From Rhodoferax antarcticus ANT.BR (GTDB taxonomy: Bacteria > Pseudomonadota > Gammaproteobacteria > Burkholderiales > Burkholderiaceae_C), in assembly GCF_001938565.1 (NCBI RefSeq), contig NZ_MSYM01000018.1, positions 310,001 through 374,000 of the forward strand: a DNA stretch of 64,000 nt. The letters are read 5' to 3'. Of the stretch, positions 52,529 through 60,965 are shown one piece after another. Numbering within the stretch: the stretch's first letter is position 1; the number at the start of each line of letters is the position of its first letter. The notes beneath the pieces were generated by a model. That model was given only the letters and a program-made list of their open reading frames with translations. It was not told where the DNA came from and ran no database searches. The translations under genes and the position numbers were made by a program.

Positions 52529-53302
52529 CTATCCCGCTTTGGCCGAAGTTGCCTTGCAGCGCACATGCAAATGCACGTTGGTTGAGCCGTCACCGATAGG
52601 AACTTCCTTAATTTCCAAGTAGTCCTGCTTACGCATCAGCTTGCCCAGTTGGGCAAAGCCGTAGTTACGCGGGTCAAACGACGGGTTATTTTTGTTCATT
52701 TGGCTACCAACCGGCCCCAATGGTGCCCAACCATCATCCCGTGCCACTGCATCCACTGCCGTTTCGATCATAGGTCGCAGTGCTGGCAGCTCAGCAGTCT
52801 CCACGACTGGCTTCGCGTTCGTTGAGGCGGGCATCGCTTCTGCTTTAGGCTCTTGCGGCTTGGTACGCAAAATTTCCGTGTAGATGAACTTGTCACATGC
52901 CGCCACAAAAGGCTCGGGTGTTTTGCGCTCGCCAAAGCCATACACCAACAGCCCTGCCTCGCGGATGCGGGTGGCCAGGCGGGTGAAATCGCTGTCGCTG
53001 CTGACTAGGCAAAAGCCGTCGACCGCGTTGTCGTGCAGCACGTCCATGGCGTCAATGATGAGCGCGGAGTCGGTGGCGTTTTTGCCGGTGGTGTAGCTGA
53101 ACTGCTGGATGGGCTGAATCGCCATTTTGTGCAACACGTCTTTCCAACCCCTGAGGTTGGTTGTGGTCCAGTCGCCATAGGCGCGCTTGATGGTGGCCGT
53201 GCCGTAGCGCGAAACCTCGGCCAACAGCTCTTGGATGACTGCCGCCTGTGCGTTGTCGGCGTCGATCAAGACGGCGAGTTTTGGGTTGGTGTTGGCTGCC
53301 AT
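52529..53302 (-). CDS. NYN (LabA/DUF88) ribonuclease-like protein with OST-HTH/LOTUS tail
   Basis: 257 residues. The NYN PIN-like domain shows LAVLIDADNAQAAVI (first Asp pair), KNATDSALIIDAMDVLH and GFCLVSSDSDFTRLATRIREAG, with the acidic residues of the metal site. After a Glu/Ala-rich linker (~165-190) comes an OST-HTH-like domain (FDPRNYGFAQLGKLMRKQDYLEIKE). Common across bacteria as a predicted RNA-directed nuclease. Convergent with the preceding operon; marks the probable end of the accessory region. Confidence 0.9.
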   Translation of the reverse strand: MAANTNPKLAVLIDADNAQAAVIQELLAEVSRYGTATIKRAYGDWTTTNLRGWKDVLHKMAIQPIQQFSYTTGKNATDSALIIDAMDVLHDNAVDGFCLVSSDSDFTRLATRIREAGLLVYGFGERKTPEPFVAACDKFIYTEILRTKPQEPKAEAMPASTNAKPVVETAELPALRPMIETAVDAVARDDGWAPLGPVGSQMNKNNPSFDPRNYGFAQLGKLMRKQDYLEIKEVPIGDGSTNVHLHVRCKATSAKAG

Positions 53303-53355
53303 GGTGTGTGAAATTTGTGTTTGACGGGATGTTACAGCGCGTTATCCTCAACACC

Positions 53356-53895
53356 ATGCAACCCACCAACATCCTCCACTTCTGGTTCAACGACCTAACC
53401 CCCAAGCAGCACTTCGTCAAAGACGCCGCGCTGGACGACACCATCCGCACGCGCTTCTGTACCACGCTGGAGGCTGCAGCACGCTGCGAGTTGTCTGCCT
53501 GGCGCGCCACGCCCGCGGGGCGGCTGGCAGAGATCGTGGTGTTAGACCAGTTCTCGCGCAATGTGTACCGCGACACGCCGCGTGCCTTTGCGCAGGACGC
53601 GATGGCGCTGGCGCTGGCGCAAGAGCTGGTGGCCAGCGGGCAAGATCGCAGTCTGCCGCTGGCGCAGCGTCCTTTTGTCTACCTGCCCTATATGCACAGC
53701 GAGTCCGCGCTGATACATACACAAGCAGTTGCGCTGTTTTCTCAAGCAGGCCTGGAAGACAACTTGCGTTTTGAGCTGCACCACAAAGAGATGATCGACC
53801 GCTTTGGCCGCTACCCGCACCGCAACGCCATGCTGGGCCGCACCTCCAGCGCCGAAGAGCTGGTTTTCCTGAGCGAGCCAGGGCCTTCGTATTAG
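53356..53895 (+). CDS. DUF924 family protein
   Basis: 179 residues from ATG 53356 (MQPTNILHFWFNDLTPKQHF). WRATPAGRLAEIVVLDQFSRNVYRDTPRAFAQD and PFVYLPYMHSESALIHTQAV are the conserved DUF924 blocks (TPR-like fold). Function unknown. Divergent from the NYN gene. Confidence 0.92.
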   Translation: MQPTNILHFWFNDLTPKQHFVKDAALDDTIRTRFCTTLEAAARCELSAWRATPAGRLAEIVVLDQFSRNVYRDTPRAFAQDAMALALAQELVASGQDRSLPLAQRPFVYLPYMHSESALIHTQAVALFSQAGLEDNLRFELHHKEMIDRFGRYPHRNAMLGRTSSAEELVFLSEPGPSY

Positions 53896-53919
53896 CTTGG
53901 TACCTTGAAATTGCTGCGT

Positions 53920-53967
53920 ATTTTGTAGCTACTAGCGCTTATTACTTAAGGGCTAGAGGCCAATTTA
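53920..53967 (+). repeat. Dispersed ~45-bp repeat, copy 13
   Basis: ATTTTGTAGCTACTAGCGCT, TATTACTTAAGGGCTAGAGG, CCAATTTAG. Confidence 0.92.
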
Positions 53968-54031
53968 GCTAAAAAATGATGAGGGCCACACCAGCGATTA
54001 GATGCGGGTGTAGCCCATCAGTAAAGGTGAG

Positions 54032-54061
54032 AAATCGGGCCAGCTTGGACTGACCCGATTT
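54032..54061 (-). terminator. Hairpin downstream of the OmpA-like gene
   Basis: AAATCGGG at 54032 pairs with CCCGATTT ending 54061, with CAG/CTG inside. The A/T ends could serve in both directions; it lies 6 nt after the stop of the minus-strand gene. Confidence 0.6.
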
Positions 54062-54066
54062 ACCCA

Positions 54067-54687
54067 TCAATAGCTGTAACGCACACCCAAGGTGGCCAGA
54101 CTCACGCGGTCTTTGTTGCCGCCGGCAAACCGCAGCTTGTGTGATTCAACTTGCACCACCGCAGACCACTTCGGGGTGAAGGCGTATTCCGCGCCAATAC
54201 CGTAGGACAGATCAAACCCGTTGTCCGAACCGGTTGCGATTCCTGAGAGCGGGTTAGCAGTGGTGTCGGTATCACTGTAGGTGGTGCCAATCTTGCCCAA
54301 CAAGTTGAATTGAGGCGACAACGGGAATTTACCCACCAAGCTCAGGTTGATGCCACGGGCCTTGGTCCTGCCGCCAGCGCGGTCGATGCTGCCAAAGTCG
54401 GTGTAGCCAATTTCCATGCCCAGGTTGTCATTGAAATAGCTGCCAATGTGGGCGCTGTAGGAGGTGTCGCCGTCATCCGAGGTGAAGGGAAGAAGGCCGT
54501 TGCCCACGGAAAAGTCGGATTGACCGGCATTCAGGTCAAAGTAGCTGCCGCCCGCGCCGTACGAAAAGCCGGTGTTCGCGCGGGCGTTGGTGTTTGTCGT
54601 GGTGCTTTGGGCTTGTGCCACACCCGCCAGGGCGAAAGATGCTGCCACAGCCAACAGGCTGGCCGTGTTACGAAATGATTTTTTCAT
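54067..54687 (-). CDS. OmpA-like/OmpW-like outer-membrane beta-barrel protein
   Basis: 206 residues with a signal peptide (MKKSFRNTASLLAVAASFALAGVAQA). The mature protein has alternating amphipathic strands (GAGGSYFDLNAGQSDFSV, LGMEIGYTDFGSIDRAGG, FNLLGKIGTTYSDTD, FDLSYGIGAEYAFT) and the C-terminal VSLATLGVRYSY with a terminal aromatic, as for OmpA-type 8-stranded barrels. No peptidoglycan-binding OmpA domain. Role unknown. Confidence 0.85.
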   Translation of the reverse strand: MKKSFRNTASLLAVAASFALAGVAQAQSTTTNTNARANTGFSYGAGGSYFDLNAGQSDFSVGNGLLPFTSDDGDTSYSAHIGSYFNDNLGMEIGYTDFGSIDRAGGRTKARGINLSLVGKFPLSPQFNLLGKIGTTYSDTDTTANPLSGIATGSDNGFDLSYGIGAEYAFTPKWSAVVQVESHKLRFAGGNKDRVSLATLGVRYSY

Positions 54688-55016
54688 TAAAGGTCCTTTG
54701 CGTTACGTGATTACCACGGCTCAACGCCATGGCAGGGCGTCACAAACAAAGACTTGTTTGCAAACGTCTGATAAGCATAAGGTGCGCCCTAAAAGAGGTC
54801 TGTTCGTTTGCACACTTAACACCCACCATGCACGCCTTGGGCATCAAATTTGCTGCGTATTTTGTAGCAACTTGCGCTTATTCTATAAGGGCTAGAGGTC
54901 AATTTCTTATATATTTTTCACGCAAGTGTCTAGCGCAAAAAGCATTTACCGGGCATGCCACGTGAATCCGCTGAGGTGCTATGGTTCGCTCTTTTCTACC
55001 CACCGGACACTTACCC
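54688..55016. other. Intergenic region without a gene
   Basis: Holds the divergent promoters of the barrel gene and the Old Yellow Enzyme gene, plus repeat copy 14. A partly palindromic TTGTTTGCAAACG lies at ~54754; nothing else recognised. Confidence 0.5.
54860..54905 (+). repeat. Dispersed ~45-bp repeat, copy 14
   Basis: TTTTGTAGCAACTTGCGCTT, ATTCTATAAGGGCTAGAGGT, CAATTT. Confidence 0.9.
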
Positions 55017-56072
55017 ATGCTTTTTAATCCCCTACAAGTTGGCCGCCTCACGCTTGCCAACCGGATCCTGCTCGCACCGCTCACCCGCACCCGAGCTGGC
55101 ATGGAACACCTGCCCAACGACCTGATGGCCGAGTACTACGCCCAGCGCGCCACCGGTGGCCTCTTGATTACTGAGTGCACCATGGTGCTGCCCAACACGT
55201 CGGCCTTTGTCGCCGAGCCTGGCATTTATTCAGCAGAGCAGATTGAAGGCTGGAAGAAAACCACCTCTGCCGTGCACGCCAAGGGTGGGCGCATCTTCCT
55301 GCAAATCTGGCACGGCGGGCGCGCTGCGCACCCTGACATGAATGCTGGTCAGGCCAGCGTGTCGTCCACCGCGGTGCCGATTGAAGGCGATGTCCACACC
55401 CCAAACGGCAAGGTGCCCAATGCGCCCGCCCATGTGCTGACTGAGGCTGAAATTCCCACCATCGTGGCCGCCTTTGTCCAGGGTGCCAAAAACGCCATCG
55501 AGGCCGGCTTTGACGGCGTGGAAGTGCACGGTGCCAACGGCTACCTGATCGACCAGTTCTTGCGCGACGGCGTGAACCAGCGCACTGACGGCTACGGCGG
55601 TTCGATGGAAAAGCGCGCCCGCTTGCTGTTTGAAGTGCTGACCGCCGTGACCGCCGCCATTGGCGCTGACCGCGTCGGCGTGCGCCTGTCGCCACTGAAC
55701 AGCTACAACAGCATGATCGACAGCGACCCGATCGCGCTGACCCGCTTCCTGGCGGACAGGCTCAACGCCTTCAATCTGGCCTACCTGCACCTGATGCGTG
55801 CTGACTTTTTTGGCGTGCAAAAGGCAGATGTGATACCCGTTGCCCGTGAAAAATACACCGGCGTGCTGATCGGCAACATGGGCTACACGCCCGAAGAAGC
55901 CGAGCAAGCCATCAAGGACTGCGCATTGGACGCGGTAGCCTTTGGCACCCCCTTCCTCGCCAACCCCGACCTGCCCGCACGCATCAAGGCCGGTGCTGCG
56001 CTCAATAGCCCCGACGCCAGCACCTTCTACACCCCAGGTGCCAAGGGCTACACCGACTACCCCACGCTGTAA
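55017..56072 (+). CDS. NADH:flavin oxidoreductase, Old Yellow Enzyme family
   Basis: 351 residues, FMN-dependent ene-reductase (NemA/XenA-like). LFNPLQVGRLTLANRILLAPLTRTRA is the typical N-terminus. LQIWHGGRAAHPDMNAGQ carries the H-x-GR segment, FDGVEVHGANGYLIDQFLRDGVNQRTD is the signature containing the H/N substrate-binding pair, and GVLIGNMGYTPEEAE is the phosphate-binding loop. ATG 55017 is preferred; an in-frame ATG at 54981 would add 12 atypical residues. Physiological substrate unknown. Confidence 0.92.
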   Translation: MLFNPLQVGRLTLANRILLAPLTRTRAGMEHLPNDLMAEYYAQRATGGLLITECTMVLPNTSAFVAEPGIYSAEQIEGWKKTTSAVHAKGGRIFLQIWHGGRAAHPDMNAGQASVSSTAVPIEGDVHTPNGKVPNAPAHVLTEAEIPTIVAAFVQGAKNAIEAGFDGVEVHGANGYLIDQFLRDGVNQRTDGYGGSMEKRARLLFEVLTAVTAAIGADRVGVRLSPLNSYNSMIDSDPIALTRFLADRLNAFNLAYLHLMRADFFGVQKADVIPVAREKYTGVLIGNMGYTPEEAEQAIKDCALDAVAFGTPFLANPDLPARIKAGAALNSPDASTFYTPGAKGYTDYPTL

Positions 56073-56107
56073 AACCGGCAATTTAAGCTGCGTCGAAAGT
56101 CAATTAA

Positions 56108-56365
56108 GTGCCAAGCGCGCTCACCCTGAAGCCCGTCAACGCCAATGTGCACAGCGTGCACTTGGCGGACGGCGCACACGCGGGCAACCTCAAACGGGTG
56201 GGCGCGGTGTGGAAGTTCAAGGCCGTCGGCTACGACCCAAACGGTGCCGTCGAGCCCGGTGGCGGCCCGCTGACAAACCAGCACAACCTGGTTTTTGCGC
56301 AGCCAGATGCAGCAGAGGTGAGTGCGTGTCTGTTGGCAAGTTACACTGAAATGCTACGTAGTTAG
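56108..56365 (+). CDS. Small conserved hypothetical protein
   Basis: 85 residues from a GTG: LTLKPVNANVHSVHLADGAH, then GNLKRVGAVWKFKAVGYDPNGAVEPGGGPLTNQHN. I think this is a short protein conserved in Comamonadaceae, without known domain. The C-terminal end overlaps the beginning of repeat copy 15 by a few bases, so its stop may have been set by the repeat. Confidence 0.6.
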   Translation: MPSALTLKPVNANVHSVHLADGAHAGNLKRVGAVWKFKAVGYDPNGAVEPGGGPLTNQHNLVFAQPDAAEVSACLLASYTEMLRS

Positions 56366-56408
56366 TAGCTGCTTGCGCACATACCACGGGGGCTGCAAGC
56401 GTATTTGT
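56361..56408 (+). repeat. Dispersed ~45-bp repeat, copy 15
   Basis: GTTAGTAGCTGCTTGCGCAC, ATACCACGGGGGCTGCAAGC, GTATTTG. Confidence 0.9.
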
Positions 56409-56440
56409 TTGATAACTTCGGCAACCACTCTGCCCACACC

Positions 56441-56767
56441 ATGCTGCGCCGCAAGCACCACCACGTTTACGTGGTTGAACTCTCACCAGATGTGCTCTTT
56501 GAGCCACGCTTTCGCAAAAGCAACCCGAACTACATCCAAGGCAAGCCTTGCGTTTATGTGGGCATGACCGGGCTGGACCCTGATGCGCGCTTTGACAAGC
56601 ACAAGGCGGGTATTCAGGCCAACCGCTATGTGCAGCACTTCGGCCTGCGCCTGCTGCCCGACCTGTATGAGGCCTTTAACCCCCTGCGCTACGAGGATGC
56701 GGTGGACAAGGAAATCGAGATCGGCATCGACCTGCGCTCAGCAGGCTTTGGCGTGTGGCAGGCGTGA
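56441..56767 (+). CDS. GIY-YIG-like small protein
   Basis: 108 residues from ATG 56441. HHVYVVELSPDVLFEPRFRKSNPNYIQGKPCVYVGMTGLDPDARFDKHKAG resembles a GIY-YIG core (V-Y-V ... V-Y-V-G-M-T). The TTG at 56405 lies in the repeat and is less likely. Function unknown. Confidence 0.7.
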   Translation: MLRRKHHHVYVVELSPDVLFEPRFRKSNPNYIQGKPCVYVGMTGLDPDARFDKHKAGIQANRYVQHFGLRLLPDLYEAFNPLRYEDAVDKEIEIGIDLRSAGFGVWQA

Positions 56768-56903
56768 GGCGGTGCGCACCAACAAGTTCGCCCGGCTGAT
56801 GTTGCACTTTTCAGAGCAAATTCAGCCCGTCGCGTCAACCGATTAAACTTTTTGGCGGCATCTTGCTCCTACAAGTCCTTTGTCAACCTTGCTCACTTTC
56901 ACC

Positions 56904-57371
56904 ATGTTCAGCCCCTTCAAAACTCTTTTGACCAGTTTCTTCATGCCCGACCAGCCCTCTGGCCCCAGCCGGGCACAACGCCTGCAACTCGCGACTGCCG
57001 TCTTGATGGTGGAGGTGATGCGCTCGGATGCCAACGTCAGCCCGGTCGAGCGCGATCAGACACTGGCAACCCTGCGCCTGCGCTTTGCGCTGAACGACGA
57101 TGCGCTGACGCAGTTGATGGCGCAAGCCGAGCAAACGGCAAAACGCGCCAACGACTACTTCCATTTCACCAGTGCCATGAACGACGAGTTCACGCAGCCC
57201 GAAAAAATTCAGGTGGTGGAATACATGTGGCAGGTAGCCTACGCAGACGGCACGCTGGACGCCAATGAAAACCACCTCATCAGCAAGGTGGCCGGCCTGC
57301 TGCACGTAACCCACGGTGAATACATTGGCGCAAAAATGCGCGCCAAGGAAGCTGCGCAGTTGACGGATTGA
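56904..57371 (+). CDS. TerB-like protein
   Basis: 155 residues from ATG 56904. LATAVLMVEVMRSDANVSPVERDQTLATLRLRFAL, then YMWQVAYADGTLDANENHLISKVAGLLHV, two repeats of the TerB-type helical pattern with acidic metal-binding positions (A-D-G-x-L-D-x-x-E). Called tellurite-resistance TerB-family in annotation; real function unclear. Monocistronic. Confidence 0.88.
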   Translation: MFSPFKTLLTSFFMPDQPSGPSRAQRLQLATAVLMVEVMRSDANVSPVERDQTLATLRLRFALNDDALTQLMAQAEQTAKRANDYFHFTSAMNDEFTQPEKIQVVEYMWQVAYADGTLDANENHLISKVAGLLHVTHGEYIGAKMRAKEAAQLTD

Positions 57372-57477
57372 GGCCGCCTGGCGCCGCACCTGCCCAAAAC
57401 CAACGACAAACCATGCGTGGTCGTTGCAGCAGAAGGTCGTGGCAGCACGGTATACCGCTGCGATTTGCTTCTCTTTC

Positions 57478-57521
57478 AATAGCTTATAGCGCTTATTCCT
57501 AAAGGGCTAGAGGCAAATTTT
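57478..57521 (+). repeat. Dispersed ~45-bp repeat, copy 16
   Basis: AATAGCTTATAGCGCTTATT, CCTAAAGGGCTAGAGGCAAATTT. Confidence 0.88.
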
Positions 57522-57532
57522 GCATACAAACC

Positions 57533-57829
57533 TCAGCCTTGCCCCAACGCCCCCACCTCATGCACCAGTCCATCGACATCCACCACCCGGTGCAAATAAC
57601 TGTAGGCCACGCGCCACTGGCGGGGGCCGCATTGCAGGGTGACGGTTTTGTCGTTGGGGCGGATGATTTTGCCGATGCGCTGCTGCTGGGCGCGGTCCAG
57701 AAAGCCCACCATATCACCCAGCGCCACTTCGGTGCGGCCCAGGCCCTGTGACATGAAGGTCGCCGTCGTACAAGCATCATGGCGCTTGGCCACGGCACTG
57801 TGGCAGCACCATCTTTTTTGAATTGACAA
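57533..57829 (-). pseudogene. Conserved hypothetical, probably the C-terminal part of a larger gene
   Basis: AKRHDACTTATFMSQGLGRTEVALGDMVGFLDRAQQQRIGKIIRPNDKTVTLQCGPRQWRVAYSYLHRVVDVDG reads as an SH3-like module (VGD.V.F ... G.I.R.N.KTVT ... WRV.Y..L). I recall this at the end of SprT-like proteins, whose metalloprotease domain is absent here. The start is a weak TTG, so it is likely a remnant. Confidence 0.5.
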
Positions 57830-57945
57830 ACGCCTTTAATTGCCCTGGGCAGTGACCTGACCATTCAGTCGCTGACGCAACCCCCCAGTGGTGCGCATGG
57901 CAATTTATGATGGCTGCCTTTACCAACTGACATACTGGACACCCC

Positions 57946-58194
57946 ATGAAAAAACTCAACGTCACCATTAGCCTAGAAATGTCGGTGCCCGACGACTGGA
58001 CGCTGGCCGAAACCTCTGAGGGAACCCAGGTGCTGGCGCTGCCGCAAGGCCAGTTTTTGGACCTGAGTGTCGAACCCCTGTTCACCGACGACCCAGAGGG
58101 CATCTGGGCCAGCACCGACGACGAAGGCGAGCTCCACACCGTGCTAGACATGGTTGAGAGCGAAGAGGTGCGCTACACCTTTGTCACCCACTGA
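57946..58194 (+). CDS. Small acidic hypothetical protein
   Basis: 82 residues: MKKLNVTISLEMSVPDDWTL, then ALPQGQFLDLSVEPLFTDDPEGIW and VESEEVRYTFVTH. Acidic, no recognised domain, intact frame with codon use like its neighbours. Lies 39 nt before the DUF938 gene. Confidence 0.65.
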   Translation: MKKLNVTISLEMSVPDDWTLAETSEGTQVLALPQGQFLDLSVEPLFTDDPEGIWASTDDEGELHTVLDMVESEEVRYTFVTH

Positions 58195-58233
58195 CGGCGC
58201 CACCCTCCGCGCCATTAGGCTGACCCAGCGCCC

Positions 58234-58881
58234 ATGTTCACCCCCGATTTCAGTCCGTCTGCCGAGCAAAACAAGCAGCCCATCCTGACCCGGCTGCTGC
58301 AGTTGCTACCAGCGCAAGGCACCGCACTTGAGATTGCTTCAGGCACCGGGCAGCACGCGGCCAGTTTTGCCAGCCACCTGCCCGGCTGGACCTGGCAACC
58401 CACCGACACGCACTCAAATGCTTTTGCCAGCATCAACCACTACGCGCAGCAGGCAGGCGCGTCCAATGTGCTGGCACCGCAGCAGCTCGACGTGTGCGCT
58501 GAGCGCTGGCTGGCACAAGCCCCTGGCACCGATGCACCGCCCAACTTTGATCTGATTTTTTGCGCCAACATGCTGCACATAGCGCCGTGGACAGCATGCA
58601 CCGGGCTGATGCGGGGCAGCGCCCGCCACCTGGCACCCGGCGGGGTGCTGGTCACCTACGGCCCCTATCTGGAGCAAGAGGTGCCCACCGCCCCAAGCAA
58701 CCTGGGCTTTGACGCCAGCTTGCGCGCGCACAACCCGGCTTGGGGGGTACGCTGGCGCGAAGACGTTCAGGCGCAGGCGCAGCTGGCGGGGCTGTGTCTG
58801 GCGCAGCGCCACACCATGCCTGCCAACAACCTGCTGCTGGTCTGGGCCCAGCCTGCGGCGGCGCATAAACTCGCTCTTTGA
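58234..58881 (+). CDS. DUF938 SAM-dependent methyltransferase-like protein
   Basis: 215 residues: SPSAEQNKQPILTRLLQLLP, motif I ALEIASGTGQHAASFA, then QPTDTHSNAFASI, FDLIFCANMLHIAPWTACTGLM and LAPGGVLVTYGPYL, a complete DUF938 pattern with a Rossmann SAM site. Substrate unknown. Confidence 0.92.
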   Translation: MFTPDFSPSAEQNKQPILTRLLQLLPAQGTALEIASGTGQHAASFASHLPGWTWQPTDTHSNAFASINHYAQQAGASNVLAPQQLDVCAERWLAQAPGTDAPPNFDLIFCANMLHIAPWTACTGLMRGSARHLAPGGVLVTYGPYLEQEVPTAPSNLGFDASLRAHNPAWGVRWREDVQAQAQLAGLCLAQRHTMPANNLLLVWAQPAAAHKLAL

Positions 58882-58955
58882 ATCGCCGTGCCGCTGGCGT
58901 GGCTGGTGCGCGCCATCTAACGCTGTGGCCATCACCGCAGGCAAGATGACGAGGC

Positions 58956-59615
58956 TTAAGACGCGGCCAGACCCAGCGCCTGATACACGCGGATAGCAGC
59001 GTAGGCGTCATTGGCGGCGTAGACAAGCTGCGCTTCGGTCAGGCGCGGATTGGCCCAGTTGCTGGTGGCGGCTTTTTTTGACTTGATGAAGCGCTGGTTA
59101 AACAGCACCGCCACCGCGCCCTTCACACCCATGTCCTTGCGGTAACCGCGCTCGCGAAAGACGCTGTTGAGCTCCAGCACACCCGCAGGCTCTACGCCCA
59201 GCTTGTGGATGATGCGTTTGCGGTCATCCCCCAGGCCAAAGCCGGCCTTGGCAATGCCACCCGCAGCCAACAGCTCTGCCGCCACAGCGCGGCAATCGGG
59301 CTCGTGCAACTGGAACACCCAGGCGCGCTTGCAAGTGGACAACTGCAGAATGTGCGGCCCGTCAGACTGCTCACCGACGCGAAAGGTGGGCTTGGATTCG
59401 GTATCAAAACCCCAGGCCGGTGCATCGGCCAGCGCGGCAGCGGCTTCGCGCGCGGCAGCACCGGTGCACACCAAGGTGATGCGGTCCGGCCCGAGCCGCT
59501 CAAAAACTGGCAGCAGAGCAATGGCGTCTTTGTCGGGGGTGGCATGGCGCGTCTGCTGGGCAGAAGGGTGTGGCCTCGCCAAAGGCTGACCCGCGTTGTC
59601 TCGCGCTGAACTCAC
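58956..59615 (-). CDS. 3'-5' exonuclease of the RNase D/DEDDy type
   Basis: 219 residues. ExoI motif AWGFDTESKP (D, E), Exo II KAGFGLGDDRKRIIHKLG (D) and Exo III YAANDAYAAIRVYQAL (Y..D), with no HRDC domain. Short RNase D-like proteins act on RNA 3' ends or DNA; target unknown. It overlaps the CoA-binding gene by 4 nt and is last in a run of minus-strand genes. Confidence 0.9.
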   Translation of the reverse strand: MSSARDNAGQPLARPHPSAQQTRHATPDKDAIALLPVFERLGPDRITLVCTGAAAREAAAALADAPAWGFDTESKPTFRVGEQSDGPHILQLSTCKRAWVFQLHEPDCRAVAAELLAAGGIAKAGFGLGDDRKRIIHKLGVEPAGVLELNSVFRERGYRKDMGVKGAVAVLFNQRFIKSKKAATSNWANPRLTEAQLVYAANDAYAAIRVYQALGLAAS

Positions 59616-60061
59616 TGCGCGACCTGACGTGCGTGGTCAATTTTGAGGCAACGGTTTTGCACCGCCACCATGCCGGCGGCGTGGGCACGCGCCAGCGCTT
59701 CGTCATGGCTGATGCTGAGTTGCAGCCAAATGGCCTTGAGACCCAGGGCAATAGCTTCGTCCACCACCGGCGGCACGGCGTCGCTGTTGCGAAACACATT
59801 GACCAGGTCCAGCGCTTCATGCTGCGCGGCATCTGTCAGGGTGGCATAGACCTTTTCGCCCAGAATCGGTTGGCCACTGGCTGCCGCCACCGGGTTGACC
59901 GGCACGATGCGCCAGCCATGCGCCTGCATGTAGTGCGCCACCTCGTAGCTTTCGCGGTGCGCTTTAGGCGACAAGCCGACCACCGCCACGGTGCGGCAGT
60001 GCGCCAGGATATGCGCTACGGCTTGTGGCTCGATAAGGTCAGCTGCAGGGGGGGTGGTCAT
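59612..60061 (-). CDS. CoA-binding domain protein (YccU-like)
   Basis: 149 residues: TVAVVGLSPKAHRESYEVAHYMQAHGWRIVPVNP, a Rossmann CoA-binding domain, then DLVNVFRNSDAVPPVVDEAIALGLKAIWLQ and GMVAVQNRCLKIDHA. Complete family length. Overlaps both neighbours by 4 nt, so an operon with tatD and the exonuclease. Confidence 0.92.
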   Translation of the reverse strand: MTTPPAADLIEPQAVAHILAHCRTVAVVGLSPKAHRESYEVAHYMQAHGWRIVPVNPVAAASGQPILGEKVYATLTDAAQHEALDLVNVFRNSDAVPPVVDEAIALGLKAIWLQLSISHDEALARAHAAGMVAVQNRCLKIDHARQVAQ

Positions 60062-60948
60062 GGCGTGTCCTTTTCTTCTTGCATAGCCTCTGATGCGGTG
60101 GTGTCGGCCACCAAGGCACGAAGGCGCGCAAACGCCTGCAAAGCGTTGCGGGTGGTGGCATCAGCCAGCGCCTGCAGGCTGATGCCGCGCAGCTGGGCCA
60201 GCTCAGCGCCAATGCGCGGCACTTCGGCCGGTGAGTTGATGCCTTGGGGCTCGCCTGTGGCACGTTGTTCGGCAGATTTGTAGAGCCAGCGCGGCGGCAT
60301 ATCGGGCGAATCGGTCTCCAGCACGATGGCCTCCAGCGGCAGGCCGGTGGCCAGGCTGCGCAGATGCCGGGCGCGCTCATAGGTCAGCGCGCCGCCAAAA
60401 CCCAGCTTGAACCCCAATTGGATGAACGCCAACGCTTGCTGAAAACTGCCGTTGAAAGCGTGCACGACGCCGTGCCATTGCCCGCCGGGGCCAGCGACCT
60501 GGCGCAGTGCTTTCAAAATCTGGTCCACCGAACGGCGTGAATGCACCACCACGGGCAAGTCATAGGCGCGGGCCAATTTCAGCTGCGCGTAGAAAAAATC
60601 GTGCTGGCGCTCGCGCCAGGGGCTTTTGCACAGCTCTGGCACAAAATAATCAAGCCCAATTTCACCAATGGCCACCAGGCGTGGATCAGCATGGTATTGC
60701 TTTACGGCGGCGGTCAAGCAGCTCAGCGCATCAACGCTGGCATAGGGCACGTTCATGGGCGTGATGCCCAGACAATAACTGTCGCCGCTCTGGTGCGCCA
60801 TGGCGCGAACTGCCGCAAAGTTGTCAACAGCAATCGCGGGTATTACACAGTGAACGACACCATTGCTAGCCGCCAGCGCCCGTTGTGCCTGGATGGTGGT
60901 GCCGAACTCCGGGGCGTCCAGGTGGCAATGGGTATCTATCCAGCGCAT
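60058..60948 (-). CDS. TatD-family metal-dependent hydrolase
   Basis: 296 residues from ATG 60948 (MRWIDTHCHLDAPEF). Metal ligands: H-x-H in THCHLD, E in IGEIGLDYF, H in LPVVVHSRRSVDQIL, H in GVVHAFNGSFQQAL and D in VLETDSPDMPPRW. Acts as a 3'-5' exonuclease/DNase in related species. An in-frame start at 60975 is less natural. Confidence 0.93.
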   Translation of the reverse strand: MRWIDTHCHLDAPEFGTTIQAQRALAASNGVVHCVIPAIAVDNFAAVRAMAHQSGDSYCLGITPMNVPYASVDALSCLTAAVKQYHADPRLVAIGEIGLDYFVPELCKSPWRERQHDFFYAQLKLARAYDLPVVVHSRRSVDQILKALRQVAGPGGQWHGVVHAFNGSFQQALAFIQLGFKLGFGGALTYERARHLRSLATGLPLEAIVLETDSPDMPPRWLYKSAEQRATGEPQGINSPAEVPRIGAELAQLRGISLQALADATTRNALQAFARLRALVADTTASEAMQEEKDTP

Positions 60949-60965
60949 GGTGCCTCTGGCGGGTG

